A DNA stretch of 58,671 nucleotides from Burkholderiales bacterium (lineage in GTDB: Bacteria > Pseudomonadota > Gammaproteobacteria > Burkholderiales > Burkholderiaceae_C), in NCBI GenBank assembly GCA_019509985.1, contig JAEKLF010000050.1:1-58671 (forward strand), given 5' to 3'. The number at the start of each line of letters is the position of its first letter. Position 1 is the stretch's first letter. The notes below the pieces were generated by a model, which had not been told where the DNA came from, did not search any database, and saw nothing but the letters and a program-made list of their open reading frames with translations. The position numbers and the translations under genes are program-made. This document shows positions 19,414 to 29,877 of the stretch, one piece after another.

Positions 19414-20879
19414 TGCTGACCCGCCTCAAATCTCCCGACGCCGCGGCCCGCTGGCTCGCCGAATGGTGCACCGGCACGCTGCGCACCGACAGCCGCCAGG
19501 TGCAGCCCGGTGACGCCTTCATCGCCTGGCCCGGCTATGCGCGAGACGGCCGCGAGTACGTCGCCGCGGCGCTGGCGGCTGGCGCCTCCACCTGCCTCGT
19601 CGAGGAAGCCGATGTCGAGCGCTTCGGCTTCGTCGACGCTCGCGTCGCGTCGCTGCCCGGTTTGAAGGCCCGCACCGGCGAGATCGCCGCCGTCTTCTTC
19701 GGCAAGCCCACCGACACGCTGGACGTCATCGCCGTCACCGGCACCAACGGCAAGACCTCGTCGGCCTGGTGGATCGCCCAAGCCTCGGCCCAGCTGGGCA
19801 AGCGCTGCGGCGTCGTCGGCACGCTCGGCATCGGCGAGCCGCCCAAGCTGGACTACAACGGCCTGACGACGCCCGACCCCGTGCTGCTGCAGGCCGCCTT
19901 CGCCCGCATGCGCGACGAGGACTTCTCGGCCTGTGCCATCGAAGCGTCCAGCATCGGCATCGTCGAAGGGCGGCTGTCCGGCAGCGCCATCCGTGCGGCG
20001 GTGTTCACCAACTTCACGCAGGACCACCTCGACTACCACGGCGGCATGGATGCCTACTGGGCGGCCAAGCGCGCGCTGTTCGACTTCCCCGGCCTGCGTG
20101 CCGCCGTCCTCAACCTCGACGACCCCAAGGCGCCGGCCATGGCCGCTGAACTCGCCGGGCTGGACGTCTGGACCACCGGCATCGAGCGCAGCGACGCCCG
20201 CCTCACCGCGCGTGGTCTGCGCTACACCGGCCAGGGCCTGGCCTTCACGCTGCACGAGGGCGGCGAGGCGGTCGACGTGCAGACCGTGTTGATCGGCGAC
20301 TACAACGCCGCCAACCTGCTCGGCGTGGCCGGTGCACTGCGCGCTCAAGGCCATGCACTGGCCGACGTGGCACACGCGCTGGCCCGTGTGACGCCGGTGC
20401 CCGGCCGCATGCAGCGCGTCGGCAACGGCCGCGAGCTGCCCCAGGTCGTCGTCGACTATGCCCATACGCCCGACGCACTGGACAAGGCCTTGTCCGCACT
20501 GCAAGGTCTGGCCGCGGCGCGCGGCGGCGAGCTGGTCTGCCTGTTCGGCTGCGGCGGCGACCGCGACCGCGGCAAGCGCCCGCAGATGGGCGCCATCGCC
20601 GCACGCCTGGCCGCGCGCGTCGTGCTGACCAGCGACAACCCGCGCACCGAGGCGCCGGCGCAGATCCTGGCCGACATCGCCGCGGGCGCGCCGGCGGCCC
20701 GCGTCATCGAGACGCGCGAGGAGGCCATCCGCATCGCCATCACCGAGGCCGGCTCGCGCGACCTCGTGCTGATCGCCGGCAAGGGTCACGAGGACTATCA
20801 GGAGGTGCACGGCGTGCGCCGGCCCTTCTCCGACGTGGCCGAGGCGCGCGCGGCGCTGCTGGAAAGGGCGGGTTTGTGA
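19413..20879 (+). CDS. murE: UDP-MurNAc-tripeptide synthetase (meso-DAP adding)
   Basis: ATP-dependent ligase that adds meso-diaminopimelate to UDP-MurNAc-L-Ala-D-Glu. It has 488 residues and three domains: an N-terminal UDP-binding domain, the central ATPase with the P-loop VTGTNGKTSSAWW, and the C-terminal domain. The motif SDNPRTE is the DNPR signature of meso-DAP enzymes, as expected for a Gram-negative. The lysine in YWAAKRALFDF is the one carbamylated in relatives. The ATG overlaps the ftsI stop (TGATG); the end overlaps murF by 4 nt (GTGA). Confidence 0.95.
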   Translation: MLTRLKSPDAAARWLAEWCTGTLRTDSRQVQPGDAFIAWPGYARDGREYVAAALAAGASTCLVEEADVERFGFVDARVASLPGLKARTGEIAAVFFGKPTDTLDVIAVTGTNGKTSSAWWIAQASAQLGKRCGVVGTLGIGEPPKLDYNGLTTPDPVLLQAAFARMRDEDFSACAIEASSIGIVEGRLSGSAIRAAVFTNFTQDHLDYHGGMDAYWAAKRALFDFPGLRAAVLNLDDPKAPAMAAELAGLDVWTTGIERSDARLTARGLRYTGQGLAFTLHEGGEAVDVQTVLIGDYNAANLLGVAGALRAQGHALADVAHALARVTPVPGRMQRVGNGRELPQVVVDYAHTPDALDKALSALQGLAAARGGELVCLFGCGGDRDRGKRPQMGAIAARLAARVVLTSDNPRTEAPAQILADIAAGAPAARVIETREEAIRIAITEAGSRDLVLIAGKGHEDYQEVHGVRRPFSDVAEARAALLERAGL

Positions 20880-22348
20880 GCCTGTTCCTTACCTTGGCTG
20901 AAGCGCAGGCGTTGCTGCCGGGCTCGACCCTGGTCGGCGACGGTGCGACCGGTTTCGCCCGTGTGCACAGCGACACCCGCACGCTGCGTGCGGATGATCT
21001 CTTCGTCGCGCTGCGCGGCGAGCGTTTCGATGCCAACGACTTCCTCGCGCAGGCCAAGGCTGCCGGTGCGGTGGCTGCGCTGGCCGAGCGCGGCCTGGCC
21101 GAAGCGGGCCTGCCGGGCCTGCTCGTGCCCGATGCCAAGGCTGCCCTCGGCCAGTTCGCCGCCGCGTGGCGCCGCCAGCAGCAGCTGCCCGTCATCGCCG
21201 TCACGGGCTCCAACGGCAAGACCACGACGACGCAGATGATCGCCAGCATCCTGCGCGCCTGGCTTGATGGCGCCCCTGGGGTCGGCTTCGCCAGCCCGGT
21301 CCCCCGAGGGGACGCGGGGCGGGCTTGGGAACGGCCCGGCGCTCGCCCCTCGGCGGCGCTGGCCACCGAGGGCAACTACAACAACGACATCGGCGTGCCG
21401 CTGACGCTGCTGCGCCTGCGCCACGACGACGACCTGAGCCACCGCGCCGCCGTCATCGAGCTGGGCATGAACCACCCCGGCGAGATCGCACCGCTGGCGG
21501 CGATGACGCAGCCCACGGTCGCTCTCGTCAACAACGCGCAGCGCGAGCACCAGGAGTTCATGGTGACCGTGGAGGCCGTGGCGCGCGAAAACGGCCAGGT
21601 CATCGAGGCGCTGGGCAGCACCGGCTGCGCCGTCTTCCCGGCCGAGGATGCCTGCGCGCCGATCTGGCTGGAGCTGGCCGGCAACCGCCCGCACCTGAGC
21701 TTTGCTTTGCGCGGCGAGGCCGACGTGACCGGCGACGCCGTCTGGATGGCCACGCACTGGGCGCTGGAGCTGCACACGCCGGCCGGCACTGCGCCGGTCG
21801 CGCTGCACATGGCCGGCGAGCACAACGTGCGCAACGCGCTGGCCGCAGCGGCCTGCGCACTCGCTGCCGGTGCGCCGCTGGCGGCCATCGCCCGCGGCCT
21901 GGAGGATTTCCGTGCGGTCAAGGGCCGCTCGGAGCTGAAGACCTACCGCGGCGGACTGACGCTGATCGACGACAGCTACAACGCCAACCCCGACAGCGTG
22001 CGCGCGGCCATCGACGTGCTGGCCGGCATGCCCGGCGATGGCTGGCTGGTGCTGGGCGACATGGGCGAGGTCGGCAACGATGGCCCGGCCTTCCACCGCG
22101 AAGTCGGTGCCTACGCCGCCGAGCGTGGCATCGCCCACCTGTGGACGGCCGGCAGCGCCGCCCGTGACACGGCCGCGGCCTACGGCCCGACGGCGCGCGC
22201 CTTCGACAACACGGCCGCGCTGATCGCGGCGCTCAACGAACAACCCCGCGTGGCCCACACCCTGGTCAAGGGCTCGCGCTTCATGAAGATGGAACAAGTG
22301 GTCGCCGCCCTGCAAACTGGACCCAACGGAGCCCCGCATGCTGCTTAG
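20876..22348 (+). CDS. murF: UDP-MurNAc-tripeptide:D-Ala-D-Ala ligase, with repeat-derived insert
   Basis: ATP-dependent ligase that attaches D-Ala-D-Ala and completes the UDP-MurNAc-pentapeptide. It has 490 residues. The P-loop is [13 protein letters not shown], and [21 protein letters not shown] and LGDMGEVG are Mur-ligase landmarks. Between the P-loop helix (ending SILRAW) and the next conserved block ([14 protein letters not shown]) lie about 30 extra residues (131-160) rich in Gly, Pro and Arg. Their DNA (about 21266-21352) matches a repeat seen between genes elsewhere in this window. The frame is intact on both sides, so the gene is probably functional. The GTG start overlaps the murE stop (GTGA). 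Confidence 0.93.
   Translation: MSLFLTLAEAQALLPGSTLVGDGATGFARVHSDTRTLRADDLFVALRGERFDANDFLAQAKAAGAVAALAERGLAEAGLPGLLVPDAKAALGQFAAAWRRQQQLPVIAVTGSNGKTTTTQMIASILRAWLDGAPGVGFASPVPRGDAGRAWERPGARPSAALATEGNYNNDIGVPLTLLRLRHDDDLSHRAAVIELGMNHPGEIAPLAAMTQPTVALVNNAQREHQEFMVTVEAVARENGQVIEALGSTGCAVFPAEDACAPIWLELAGNRPHLSFALRGEADVTGDAVWMATHWALELHTPAGTAPVALHMAGEHNVRNALAAAACALAAGAPLAAIARGLEDFRAVKGRSELKTYRGGLTLIDDSYNANPDSVRAAIDVLAGMPGDGWLVLGDMGEVGNDGPAFHREVGAYAAERGIAHLWTAGSAARDTAAAYGPTARAFDNTAALIAALNEQPRVAHTLVKGSRFMKMEQVVAALQTGPNGAPHAA
21266..21352 (+). repeat. Copy C of GC-rich palindromic repeat, inside murF
   Basis: GGTCCCCCGAGGGG (21298-21311) and the block CGGGCTTGGGAACGGCCCGG (from 21320) followed by CGCTCG match the two ends of copies A (45971-46059) and B (52005-52096). 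The central stem-loop of A and B is absent here. The upstream part with GCGCCCCT (about 21270) also resembles the GCCCCTC start of A and B. The insertion keeps the murF frame. The family may be REP-like; no transposase is present in the window. Confidence 0.7.
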
Positions 22349-23516
22349 CCTTGCCCAGTGGCTGCAGGGCCTGTACCCCGACCTGGGCTTTCTGCGCGTC
22401 TTCCAGTACATCACCTTCCGTGCGGTGATGGCCGCGATGACGGCACTGCTGATCGGCCTGGCCTTCGGGCCCTGGGTCATCCGCCGCCTGACCGAGATGA
22501 AGATCGGCCAGCCCATCCGCGCCTACGGCGTGCAGCAGCACCTGGCCAAGAGTGGCACGCCGACGATGGGTGGCGTGCTCGTGCTCATCGGCATCGGCGT
22601 GTCGACGCTGCTGTGGTTCGACTGGAGCAACCGCTTCGTCTGGGTCGTCATGATGGTGACGATGGGCTTCGGCGCCATCGGCTGGGTGGACGACTGGCGC
22701 AAGGTCGTCGACAAGAACCCCGAGGGCATGGCCAGCCGCGAGAAGTTCCTGTGGCAGTCGCTGATCGGCCTGTTCGCCGCGCTCTACCTGGCGTTCAGTG
22801 TGTCGGAGACGAGCTTCCTCGGCGTCGTGCAGCTGTTCTTCCGCTGGGTGTCCAGCGGCTTTTCGACCGAGCTGCCGCCCAAGGCCGACCTGCTGATCCC
22901 GTTCTTCAAGACCATCAGCATGCCGCTGGGTGTCTGGGGCTTCGTGGCGCTGGCCTACTTCGTCATCGTCGGCACCAGCAACGCGGTCAACTTCACCGAC
23001 GGCCTGGACGGCCTGGCCATCATGCCCGTCGTCATGGTCGGCTCGGCGCTGGGCCTGTTCGCCTACCTGACCGGCTCGTCGGTGTTCTCGCGCTACCTGC
23101 TGCTGCCCTACATCCCCGGCTCCGGCGAACTGCTGATCTTCTGTGCCGCGATGGCCGGCGCGGGCCTGGCCTTCCTGTGGTTCAACGCGCACCCGGCGCA
23201 GGTCTTCATGGGCGATGTCGGCGCGCTGTCGCTGGGCGGCGGCCTCGGGACGCTGGCCGTCATCACGCGCCAGGAGATCCTGCTCGGCATCATGGGCGGC
23301 ATCTTCGTCGCCGAAGTGCTGAGCGTGATGATCCAGGTCAGCTGGTTCAAGTTCACGAAGAAGAAATTCGGCACCGGCCGGCGCATCTTCAAGATGGCGC
23401 CGCTGCACCACCACTTCGAGAAGAGCGGCTGGAACGAGACCCAGGTCGTCATCCGCTTCTGGATCATCACCATGCTGCTGTGCCTGATCGGCCTGGCCAG
23501 CCTGAAGCTCCGGTAG
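22338..23516 (+). CDS. mraY: Phospho-MurNAc-pentapeptide translocase
   Basis: Integral inner-membrane enzyme that transfers phospho-MurNAc-pentapeptide to undecaprenyl phosphate, giving lipid I. It has 392 residues and about 10 transmembrane helices. The catalytic aspartate motifs are IGWVDDWRK and [10 protein letters not shown], and the conserved histidine motif is [11 protein letters not shown]. The N-terminal [18 protein letters not shown] is also typical. The ATG at 22338 lies inside the last 11 nt of murF, so the two are translationally coupled. A 5-nt gap precedes murD. Confidence 0.95.
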   Translation: MLLSLAQWLQGLYPDLGFLRVFQYITFRAVMAAMTALLIGLAFGPWVIRRLTEMKIGQPIRAYGVQQHLAKSGTPTMGGVLVLIGIGVSTLLWFDWSNRFVWVVMMVTMGFGAIGWVDDWRKVVDKNPEGMASREKFLWQSLIGLFAALYLAFSVSETSFLGVVQLFFRWVSSGFSTELPPKADLLIPFFKTISMPLGVWGFVALAYFVIVGTSNAVNFTDGLDGLAIMPVVMVGSALGLFAYLTGSSVFSRYLLLPYIPGSGELLIFCAAMAGAGLAFLWFNAHPAQVFMGDVGALSLGGGLGTLAVITRQEILLGIMGGIFVAEVLSVMIQVSWFKFTKKKFGTGRRIFKMAPLHHHFEKSGWNETQVVIRFWIITMLLCLIGLASLKLR

Positions 23517-23521
23517 CCCGC

Positions 23522-25201
23522 ATGAAGCTGGACCTGCCGCAACTCAACGAACAGGACGTGCTCGTGCTGGGCCTTGGGGACTCCGGTCTCGCGATGGCCC
23601 GCTGGTGCGCGCGTTTTGGCGCGCAGGTCACCGTGTGGGACTCGCGCGAACAGCCGCCGCAGCTCGGCGCGCTGGGCGACGCGGCCGCGTTCATCACCGG
23701 CGAGTTGACGGCAGACATCGTCGCCGGCTTCAACGCGGTGCTGAAGAGCCCCGGCCTGTCGCCGCTGGACGCACGCCTCGCCGCCGTCTACGCCCACGGG
23801 CCCGCCGTGCGCGGCGAGCTGGACCTGTTTGCCGACGCGCTCGCCGCGCTGAAGGTCCAGCACGGCTACGCGCCGGCGGTGCTCGCCATCACCGGCACCA
23901 ACGGCAAGACGACGACGACCTGCATGACCGGCCTGCTCGTCGAGCGCGCCGGCAAGCGCGTGGCCATTGCCGGCAACATCGGCCCGACGCTGCTGGACAC
24001 GCTGACCGAAGCGCTGGCCAAGGAGCCCGAACCGGCGCCGCTTGAAACGCCGGCCGAAGTCATCGCGGCCGAGATCGAAGATGCGCCGGCCGAGGAGATC
24101 ACCGACGAAGCCGAGGTGCTGCCCGACGAAGAGATTCCGCTGCCCATCGACCCTCCACCCCCGCGCGGCCCGGTGTTCGAGACGCTGCCCGAGGTCTGGG
24201 TGCTGGAGCTGTCCAGCTTCCAGCTCGACGGCGTCGCCCACTTCGAGCCGACGGCCGGCGCCGTGCTGAACCTGACGCAGGATCACCTGGACTGGCATGG
24301 CGACATGGCCGCCTACGGTCGCGCCAAGGCGCGCATCTTCGGCCGCGAATCGGTCATCGTCGTCAACCGCGATGACGCCGAGGTCGAAGGCCTGGTACCC
24401 GCAGCGGTGTTCGTCAAGGGCAGCCGCGGCAGGCCCGGCCGCACCGTGTCGCGCCACGTGGTTCGCTTCGGCCCGAACCCGCCCAAGGCTCCGGGTGACT
24501 TCGGCCTCGTCGACGAAGGCGGCCTGACCTGGCTGGTGCGCGCCCGAGAGCTGGATCCGACGATCAAGCGCAAGAAGGGCGACGAGGATGAGCCGCTCAG
24601 CATCCAGCGCCTGATGCCCGCCGACGCACTGCGCGTGCGCGGCCGCCACAACGCGGCGAACGGGCTTGCCGCATTGGCACTGGCCTGCGCCGCTGGCTGC
24701 GAGCTGGCGCCCATGCTGCATGCGCTGCGCGAGTACCGCGGCGAGCCGCATCGCGTCGAACCCATCGGCAGCATCGACGGCGTCGAGTTCTTTGATGACA
24801 GCAAGGGCACCAACGTCGGCGCCACCGTCGCCGCGATCTCGGGCCTGGGCGCGGACCGGGCTCCCGCCAAGCTGGTGCTCATTCTCGGCGGCGACGGCAA
24901 GGGGCAGGACTTCGCGCCGCTGGCCGAGGGCGTGCAGCGCCACGCACGTGCCGTTGCGCTGATCGGCCGCGACGCGCCGCAGATCGAGGCCGCGCTCGCG
25001 AACACCGGTGTGACGATGCAGCACCATGCCACGCTGGAAGCCGCGACCGGCTGGTGCCTGCAGCAGGCGCAAAGCGGCGACAGCGTGCTGCTGTCACCGG
25101 CGTGCGCCAGCCTGGACATGTTCAGGAACTACGCCCACCGCGCCGAGGTCTTCGTGGCCGCGGTGCAGGCGCTGGCCGACGAGCGCGGGGTGACGCTGTG
25201 A
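23522..25201 (+). CDS. murD: UDP-MurNAc-L-alanine:D-glutamate ligase, with acidic insert
   Basis: ATP-dependent ligase that adds D-glutamate to UDP-MurNAc-L-Ala. At 559 residues it is much longer than E. coli MurD (438). The P-loop is [13 protein letters not shown], and [22 protein letters not shown] and [11 protein letters not shown] are family motifs. Two extra segments explain the length: residues about 164-223, rich in Glu, Pro and Ala ([20 protein letters not shown] and more), which breaks the central domain before VWVLELSS; and a second segment (about 305-375) of the sort seen in other Burkholderiales MurD. The ATG at 23522 is used, 5 nt after mraY; the frame upstream is only the mraY shadow. 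It overlaps ftsW by 4 nt. Confidence 0.93.
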   Translation: MKLDLPQLNEQDVLVLGLGDSGLAMARWCARFGAQVTVWDSREQPPQLGALGDAAAFITGELTADIVAGFNAVLKSPGLSPLDARLAAVYAHGPAVRGELDLFADALAALKVQHGYAPAVLAITGTNGKTTTTCMTGLLVERAGKRVAIAGNIGPTLLDTLTEALAKEPEPAPLETPAEVIAAEIEDAPAEEITDEAEVLPDEEIPLPIDPPPPRGPVFETLPEVWVLELSSFQLDGVAHFEPTAGAVLNLTQDHLDWHGDMAAYGRAKARIFGRESVIVVNRDDAEVEGLVPAAVFVKGSRGRPGRTVSRHVVRFGPNPPKAPGDFGLVDEGGLTWLVRARELDPTIKRKKGDEDEPLSIQRLMPADALRVRGRHNAANGLAALALACAAGCELAPMLHALREYRGEPHRVEPIGSIDGVEFFDDSKGTNVGATVAAISGLGADRAPAKLVLILGGDGKGQDFAPLAEGVQRHARAVALIGRDAPQIEAALANTGVTMQHHATLEAATGWCLQQAQSGDSVLLSPACASLDMFRNYAHRAEVFVAAVQALADERGVTL

Positions 25202-26454
25202 ACGCCGTGTTGAGCAGCTTCACCGCGCGCCTGCAGTCGCTGTGGAAGCGTGACGAAGAGTCCGGCGCCGCCGTGCCGGTGCGCGACTGGGTGTCGACCT
25301 CGGCCGGCCGCCCGACGCAGCTGCAGGGCTTCGACATCACCCTCGTCTGGATCGTGCTCGCGCTGATGGCCTTCGGCCTGCTGATGGTCTATTCGGCGTC
25401 CATCGCGATGCCGGACAACCCGCGCTTCTCCAAATACCTGCCGACCCATTTCCTGACGCGCCACATGATCGCCATCGGCTTTGCGCTGGTGGCCGGCCTG
25501 GTCACGGTGCAGATCCCCGTCGCTATCTGGGAGCGCTGGGCGCCCTGGGTCTTCGTCGCGGCGCTGGTGTTGCTCGTCGGCGTGCTGATCCCGGGCATCG
25601 GCAAGGTCGTCTACGGCGCGCGGCGCTGGATTCCTCTGGGTGTCATGAACTTCCAGCCGAGCGAGCTGGCCAAGTTCGGCATCGCGCTGTACGCGGCCAA
25701 CTACATGATGCGCAAGATGGACGCGCGGGAGAACTTCTTCCAGGCCGTCACGCCGATGGCGATCTCGCTGGCCTTCGTGGGCTTGCTGTTGCTGGCCGAG
25801 CCGGACATGGGTGCCTTCATGGTCATCGCGGCCATTGCGATGGGCATCCTCTTCCTGGGCGGCGTCAACGGTCGCATGTTCTTCCTGATCGTCGCGGTGC
25901 TGCTCGGCGCCTTCACGCTGATGATCACGCTGAGCGACTTCCGCCGCGAACGCATCTTTGCCTACCTCAACCCCTGGGACGAGAAGTACGCCCAGGGCAA
26001 GGCCTACCAGCTGACGCACAGCCTGATCGCCTTCGGCCGTGGCGAGTGGTTCGGTCAGGGGTTGGGCGGCAGCGTCGAGAAGCTGCACTACCTGCCCGAG
26101 GCCCACACCGACTTCCTGCTCGCCGTCATCGGCGAGGAGCTGGGCCTGGCCGGCGTCGTCGTCGTCATCCTGGCCTTCTTCTGGCTGACACGCCGCTGCT
26201 TCCTGATCGGCCGCCAGGCCATCGCGCTGGACCGTGTGTTCGCGGGCCTGTACGCGCAGGGCATCGGCATCTGGATGGGCGGCCAGGCCTTCATCAACAT
26301 GGGCGTGAACCTCGGCGCGCTGCCAACGAAAGGGCTGACGCTGCCGCTGATGAGCTTTGGCGGCTCGGCGATCTTGATGAACTGTGTGGCGCTCGCGGTG
26401 GTGCTGCGCATCGACCTCGAGAACCGGCAAATGATGAGAGGAGGTCGCTCATGA
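25198..26454 (+). CDS. ftsW: Septal peptidoglycan polymerase FtsW (SEDS family)
   Basis: Integral membrane glycosyltransferase that polymerises lipid II at the septum with FtsI. It has 418 residues, with about 10 transmembrane helices and a longer soluble N-terminus. Family motifs: [20 protein letters not shown], and the catalytic-loop stretch [20 protein letters not shown] with the conserved Asp in [12 protein letters not shown], then [15 protein letters not shown]. The GTG at 25198 overlaps the murD stop (GTGA) and is preferred over earlier in-frame codons, which lie in murD and have no similarity. It ends in an ATGA overlap with murG; its last codons carry the murG ribosome site (GAGAGGAGG). 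Confidence 0.94.
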   Translation: MNAVLSSFTARLQSLWKRDEESGAAVPVRDWVSTSAGRPTQLQGFDITLVWIVLALMAFGLLMVYSASIAMPDNPRFSKYLPTHFLTRHMIAIGFALVAGLVTVQIPVAIWERWAPWVFVAALVLLVGVLIPGIGKVVYGARRWIPLGVMNFQPSELAKFGIALYAANYMMRKMDARENFFQAVTPMAISLAFVGLLLLAEPDMGAFMVIAAIAMGILFLGGVNGRMFFLIVAVLLGAFTLMITLSDFRRERIFAYLNPWDEKYAQGKAYQLTHSLIAFGRGEWFGQGLGGSVEKLHYLPEAHTDFLLAVIGEELGLAGVVVVILAFFWLTRRCFLIGRQAIALDRVFAGLYAQGIGIWMGGQAFINMGVNLGALPTKGLTLPLMSFGGSAILMNCVALAVVLRIDLENRQMMRGGRS

Positions 26455-27524
26455 CGCGCCACCTCGTCGTCATGGCCGCCGGCACGGGTGGCCACATCAT
26501 CCCGGGGCTCGCAGTCGCGGAAGAGATGCAGCGCCGCGGCTGGACCGTGTCGTGGATAGGCACGCCGACCGGCATGGAGAACCGCCTCGTGCCGGCGCGC
26601 GGCATCGAGCTCGATGCGCTGCCCTTCGCCGGCCTGCGTGGCAAGGGGCTCAAGCACACGCTGCGTGGCATCGTCGGTTTCTTCAAGTCGCTCGGCCAGG
26701 CGCGGCAGGTCTACGCGGCGCGCAACGCCACGGCCGTGCTGGGCATGGGCGGCTATGTCTGCGTGCCGGCCGGCCTGGCGGCGGCCTTCAGCGGCCGGCC
26801 GCTGATGCTGGTAAATGGTGACGCGGCGATGCTGAAGAGCAACCTCGCGTTGAAACCTTTTGCGCGCCGGATTGCCTTCGGCTTCGACGGTGCGGCGGCC
26901 GCGTCCACGCGTGGCGCCGTCGTCAGCGGCAATCCGGTGCGCGCCGAGATCGAGGAACTGGCCGCGCCGGCCGAGCGCATGGTCGACCGCATTGGGCCGC
27001 TGCGCCTGCTGGTGCTGGGCGGCTCGCTGGGCGCGCGCGCGCTGAACCAGGCGCTGCCGCAGGCGCTCGCGCTGTGGCCCGAAGCGCTGCGGCCGCAGGT
27101 GCTGCACCAGTCGGGCCAGGACCACCTCGGCGCCGTCTGGCAGGCCTACACCGACGCCGGCCTGGCGGCGGAAGTGCGCCCCTTCATCGACGACATGGCT
27201 GCTGCACTGGCCTGGGCCGATGTCGTCGTCTGCCGCGCTGGCGCCATCACCGTCAGCGAACTGTGCGCCGCCGGTTGCGCGGCGGTGCTGGTGCCGCTGG
27301 TCGTCAGCACCACCTCGCACCAGCGCGACAACGCCGTCTTCATGGCCCAACACGGCGCGGCCATCCATCTGCCGCAGACCGAGCTGACACCCGCGAAGCT
27401 GCACGAACTGCTGAGCGGCCTGGACCGCGCCGCACTGCTCGCGATGGGCGAGAAGGCCCGCGTGCTAGCCCGGCCGCGCGCCGCTGCGCGCGTGGCCGAC
27501 GAAATCGAAGGAATGCTCAAGTGA
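26451..27524 (+). CDS. murG: UDP-GlcNAc:lipid I N-acetylglucosamine transferase
   Basis: Peripheral membrane glycosyltransferase (GT28) that turns lipid I into lipid II on the inner face of the membrane. It has 357 residues. The N-terminal glycine loop [32 protein letters not shown] and the UDP-GlcNAc site around [11 protein letters not shown] are visible; the conserved [14 protein letters not shown] segment follows. The ATG at 26451 has a near-perfect Shine-Dalgarno (GAGGAGG about 7 nt upstream) within ftsW and overlaps the ftsW stop (ATGA). The end overlaps murC (GTGA). Confidence 0.95.
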   Translation: MTRHLVVMAAGTGGHIIPGLAVAEEMQRRGWTVSWIGTPTGMENRLVPARGIELDALPFAGLRGKGLKHTLRGIVGFFKSLGQARQVYAARNATAVLGMGGYVCVPAGLAAAFSGRPLMLVNGDAAMLKSNLALKPFARRIAFGFDGAAAASTRGAVVSGNPVRAEIEELAAPAERMVDRIGPLRLLVLGGSLGARALNQALPQALALWPEALRPQVLHQSGQDHLGAVWQAYTDAGLAAEVRPFIDDMAAALAWADVVVCRAGAITVSELCAAGCAAVLVPLVVSTTSHQRDNAVFMAQHGAAIHLPQTELTPAKLHELLSGLDRAALLAMGEKARVLARPRAAARVADEIEGMLK

Positions 27525-28909
27525 AGCACGCCGTACAGCGTTTGCATTTCGTCGGCATCGGCGGCGCCGGCATGAGCGGTATCGCCGAGATCCTGCACAA
27601 CCTCGGCTTCACGGTCAGTGGTTCGGATGCCATCGAGAGCGCGACGACCGAGAGGCTGCGCGCGCTTGGCCTGCGCGTCGAGATCGGCCACGCGGCGCCC
27701 AACATCGGCGACGCGCAGGCGCTGGTCACGAGCACGGCGGTCGCCGCCGACAACCCCGAGGTGCAAGCCGCCCGTGGCCGCCAGGTGCCGGTCGTGCCGC
27801 GCGCCGTCATGCTGGCCGAACTGATGCGGCTGCGCCGTGGCATTGCCATCGCCGGCACGCACGGCAAGACGACGACGACCTCGCTGGTCACGGCCATCCT
27901 CGTCGAGGCGGGTCTGGACCCGACCTTCGTCATCGGCGGCAAGCTCAACGCCGCGGGCGCCAACTCGCGGCTGGGCCAAGGCGAGTTCATCGTCGTCGAG
28001 GCCGACGAGAGCGACGCCTCCTTCCTGAAGCTCAGCCCGGTGCTGTCCGTCGTCACCAACATCGACGAAGACCACATGGACACCTACGGCCATTCGGTCG
28101 AGCGTCTGCACGAGGCTTTCATCGAGTTCCTGCACCGCATGCCCTTCTACGGCGCGGCGGTGGTGTGCGCGGACGACCCCGGCGTGCAGGCCGTGCTCGG
28201 CCGCATCGAGCGGCCGGTCGTCAGCTACGGGCTGTCCGCGGGCGTCAGCGTGCGCGCGACGAAGGTGCAGGCGCTGGCTGGCGCGCAGATGCGCTTCACC
28301 TGCGAGCGCGAAGGCCAGGCCGACATCGACGTGCTGCTGAACCTGGCCGGCGAGCACAACGTGCGCAACGCGCTGGCCGCCATCGCGATCGCGACCGAAC
28401 TGGACTGCGCCGACGCCGACATCCTGAAGGCGCTGGCCAACTTCTCCGGCGTGGGCCGGCGCTTCGAGAAGCATGGCGAATGGCCGGCGGCCGACGGTGG
28501 CCGCTTTGCGCTGATCGACGACTACGGCCATCACCCGGTCGAGATGGCCGCGGTGCTCGCCGCCGCGCGCGGTGCCTACCCCGGCCGCCGCCTCGTGTTG
28601 GCCTTCCAGCCGCACCGCTACACCCGCACGCGGGACTGCTTCGCCGACTTCGTCCGCGTGATGGGCGGGGCCGATGTCGTGCTGCTGACCGAGGTCTATT
28701 CGGCCGGCGAGGCGCCCATCGAAGGCGCCACCGGCCGGGCGCTCGCACAGGCCGTCGGCACGCTGCACTTCGTCGCGACCGTGGCCGACATGCCGGCGGC
28801 GCTGGCCGCGCTGACGCGCGACGGCGACGTCGTCATCGGCATGGGCGCGGGCTCGATGAGTTCGCTGCCGGGGCGTGTTGCACAACACTTCCAAGGAGCT
28901 TCGGCATGA
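27521..28909 (+). CDS. murC: UDP-MurNAc:L-alanine ligase
   Basis: ATP-dependent ligase that adds L-alanine to UDP-MurNAc, the first stem-peptide step. It has 462 residues. The N-terminal Rossmann loop is [16 protein letters not shown], the P-loop [12 protein letters not shown], and [42 protein letters not shown] and FQPHRYTRT are hallmarks of MurC. The GTG at 27521 overlaps the murG stop. The order murG-murC-ddl-ftsQ is the usual proteobacterial one. It overlaps ddl by 4 nt (ATGA). Confidence 0.95.
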   Translation: MKHAVQRLHFVGIGGAGMSGIAEILHNLGFTVSGSDAIESATTERLRALGLRVEIGHAAPNIGDAQALVTSTAVAADNPEVQAARGRQVPVVPRAVMLAELMRLRRGIAIAGTHGKTTTTSLVTAILVEAGLDPTFVIGGKLNAAGANSRLGQGEFIVVEADESDASFLKLSPVLSVVTNIDEDHMDTYGHSVERLHEAFIEFLHRMPFYGAAVVCADDPGVQAVLGRIERPVVSYGLSAGVSVRATKVQALAGAQMRFTCEREGQADIDVLLNLAGEHNVRNALAAIAIATELDCADADILKALANFSGVGRRFEKHGEWPAADGGRFALIDDYGHHPVEMAAVLAAARGAYPGRRLVLAFQPHRYTRTRDCFADFVRVMGGADVVLLTEVYSAGEAPIEGATGRALAQAVGTLHFVATVADMPAALAALTRDGDVVIGMGAGSMSSLPGRVAQHFQGASA

Positions 28910-29877
28910 ACACGCCGATCAACCTGAACATCGACGCGAAGGCGCTTGGCAAGGTCGCCGTGCTGTTCGGCGGCCACAGCGCCGAGCGGCCGGTGTCGCT
29001 GATGAGCGGCAACGGCGTGCTCGCCGCGCTGCAATCCATCGGCGTCGATGCCCATGCCTTCGACCCCGCCGAGCTGCCGTTGCAGGCGTTGAAGGACGAG
29101 GGCTTTGCGCGCGCCTTCATCGCGCTGCATGGCCGCGGCGGTGAGGACGGCACCATCCAGGGCGCGCTCGAATGGCTGGGCGTGCCCTATACCGGCTCGG
29201 GCGTGACGGCCTCCGGTGTCGCGATGGACAAGACCATGACCAAGCGGCTGTGGGCCAACGAGGGCCTGCCGACGCCGCAATACCTGGCCCTGTCCCGCGC
29301 GGAACTGACGCGCGAGCGCATCCGCACCATTCCCGATGCGCTGGGCCTGCCCGTCGTCGTCAAGCCGCCGCACGAGGGCAGCAGCATCGGCATCACCAAG
29401 GCCGCCGGCTACTCCGACATGCAGGGCGCCGTGGAGCTGGCGCTGGGCTACGACGACGAACTGCTGTTCGAGCAATGCATTGAGGGCCCCGAGCTGACCT
29501 GCGCCGTGCTCGGCGAGGGCGACGGCGCCGTCGCGCTGCCGGTCATCGAGATCCGTGCCGAGGCCGGCAACTACGACTTCGCCAACAAGTACGAGACGGA
29601 CACGACGCAGTACGTGTTCGGCTCGCTGCCTGCGGCGCTCGAGGCCGAGATCGGTCGCATCGTGCTGCACGCCTACCGGCTGCTGGGCTGCCGCGGCTGG
29701 GGCCGCGCCGACCTGATGCTGAGGAAGAGCGACATGAAGCCCTTCCTGCTGGAGATGAACACCAGCCCCGGCATGACCTCGCACTCGCTGGTGCCGAAAG
29801 CCGCCAAGGCCGTCGGCGTGGACTACCCGCAACTGTGCCTGTGGCTGCTCGCCCAGGCCCGACTCGACCGAGCATGA
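28906..29877 (+). CDS. ddl: D-alanine:D-alanine ligase
   Basis: ATP-grasp ligase that makes the D-Ala-D-Ala dipeptide used by MurF. It has 323 residues. The substrate loop [14 protein letters not shown] keeps the key Glu of SAER but has Pro where most enzymes have Glu (AEREVS). Other motifs are [39 protein letters not shown], and the metal-binding end [17 protein letters not shown]. The ATG at 28906 overlaps the murC stop, with AAGGAG 8-13 nt upstream. It overlaps ftsQ by 4 nt. The in-cluster position suggests the DdlB type. Confidence 0.94.
   Translation: MNTPINLNIDAKALGKVAVLFGGHSAERPVSLMSGNGVLAALQSIGVDAHAFDPAELPLQALKDEGFARAFIALHGRGGEDGTIQGALEWLGVPYTGSGVTASGVAMDKTMTKRLWANEGLPTPQYLALSRAELTRERIRTIPDALGLPVVVKPPHEGSSIGITKAAGYSDMQGAVELALGYDDELLFEQCIEGPELTCAVLGEGDGAVALPVIEIRAEAGNYDFANKYETDTTQYVFGSLPAALEAEIGRIVLHAYRLLGCRGWGRADLMLRKSDMKPFLLEMNTSPGMTSHSLVPKAAKAVGVDYPQLCLWLLAQARLDRA

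Noticed and set aside
22358..23521. Possible fusion of an mraY-region protein with MurD
   Set aside because: The upstream part of the open frame is a frameshifted reading of mraY; MurD begins at 23522 with a normal N-terminus.
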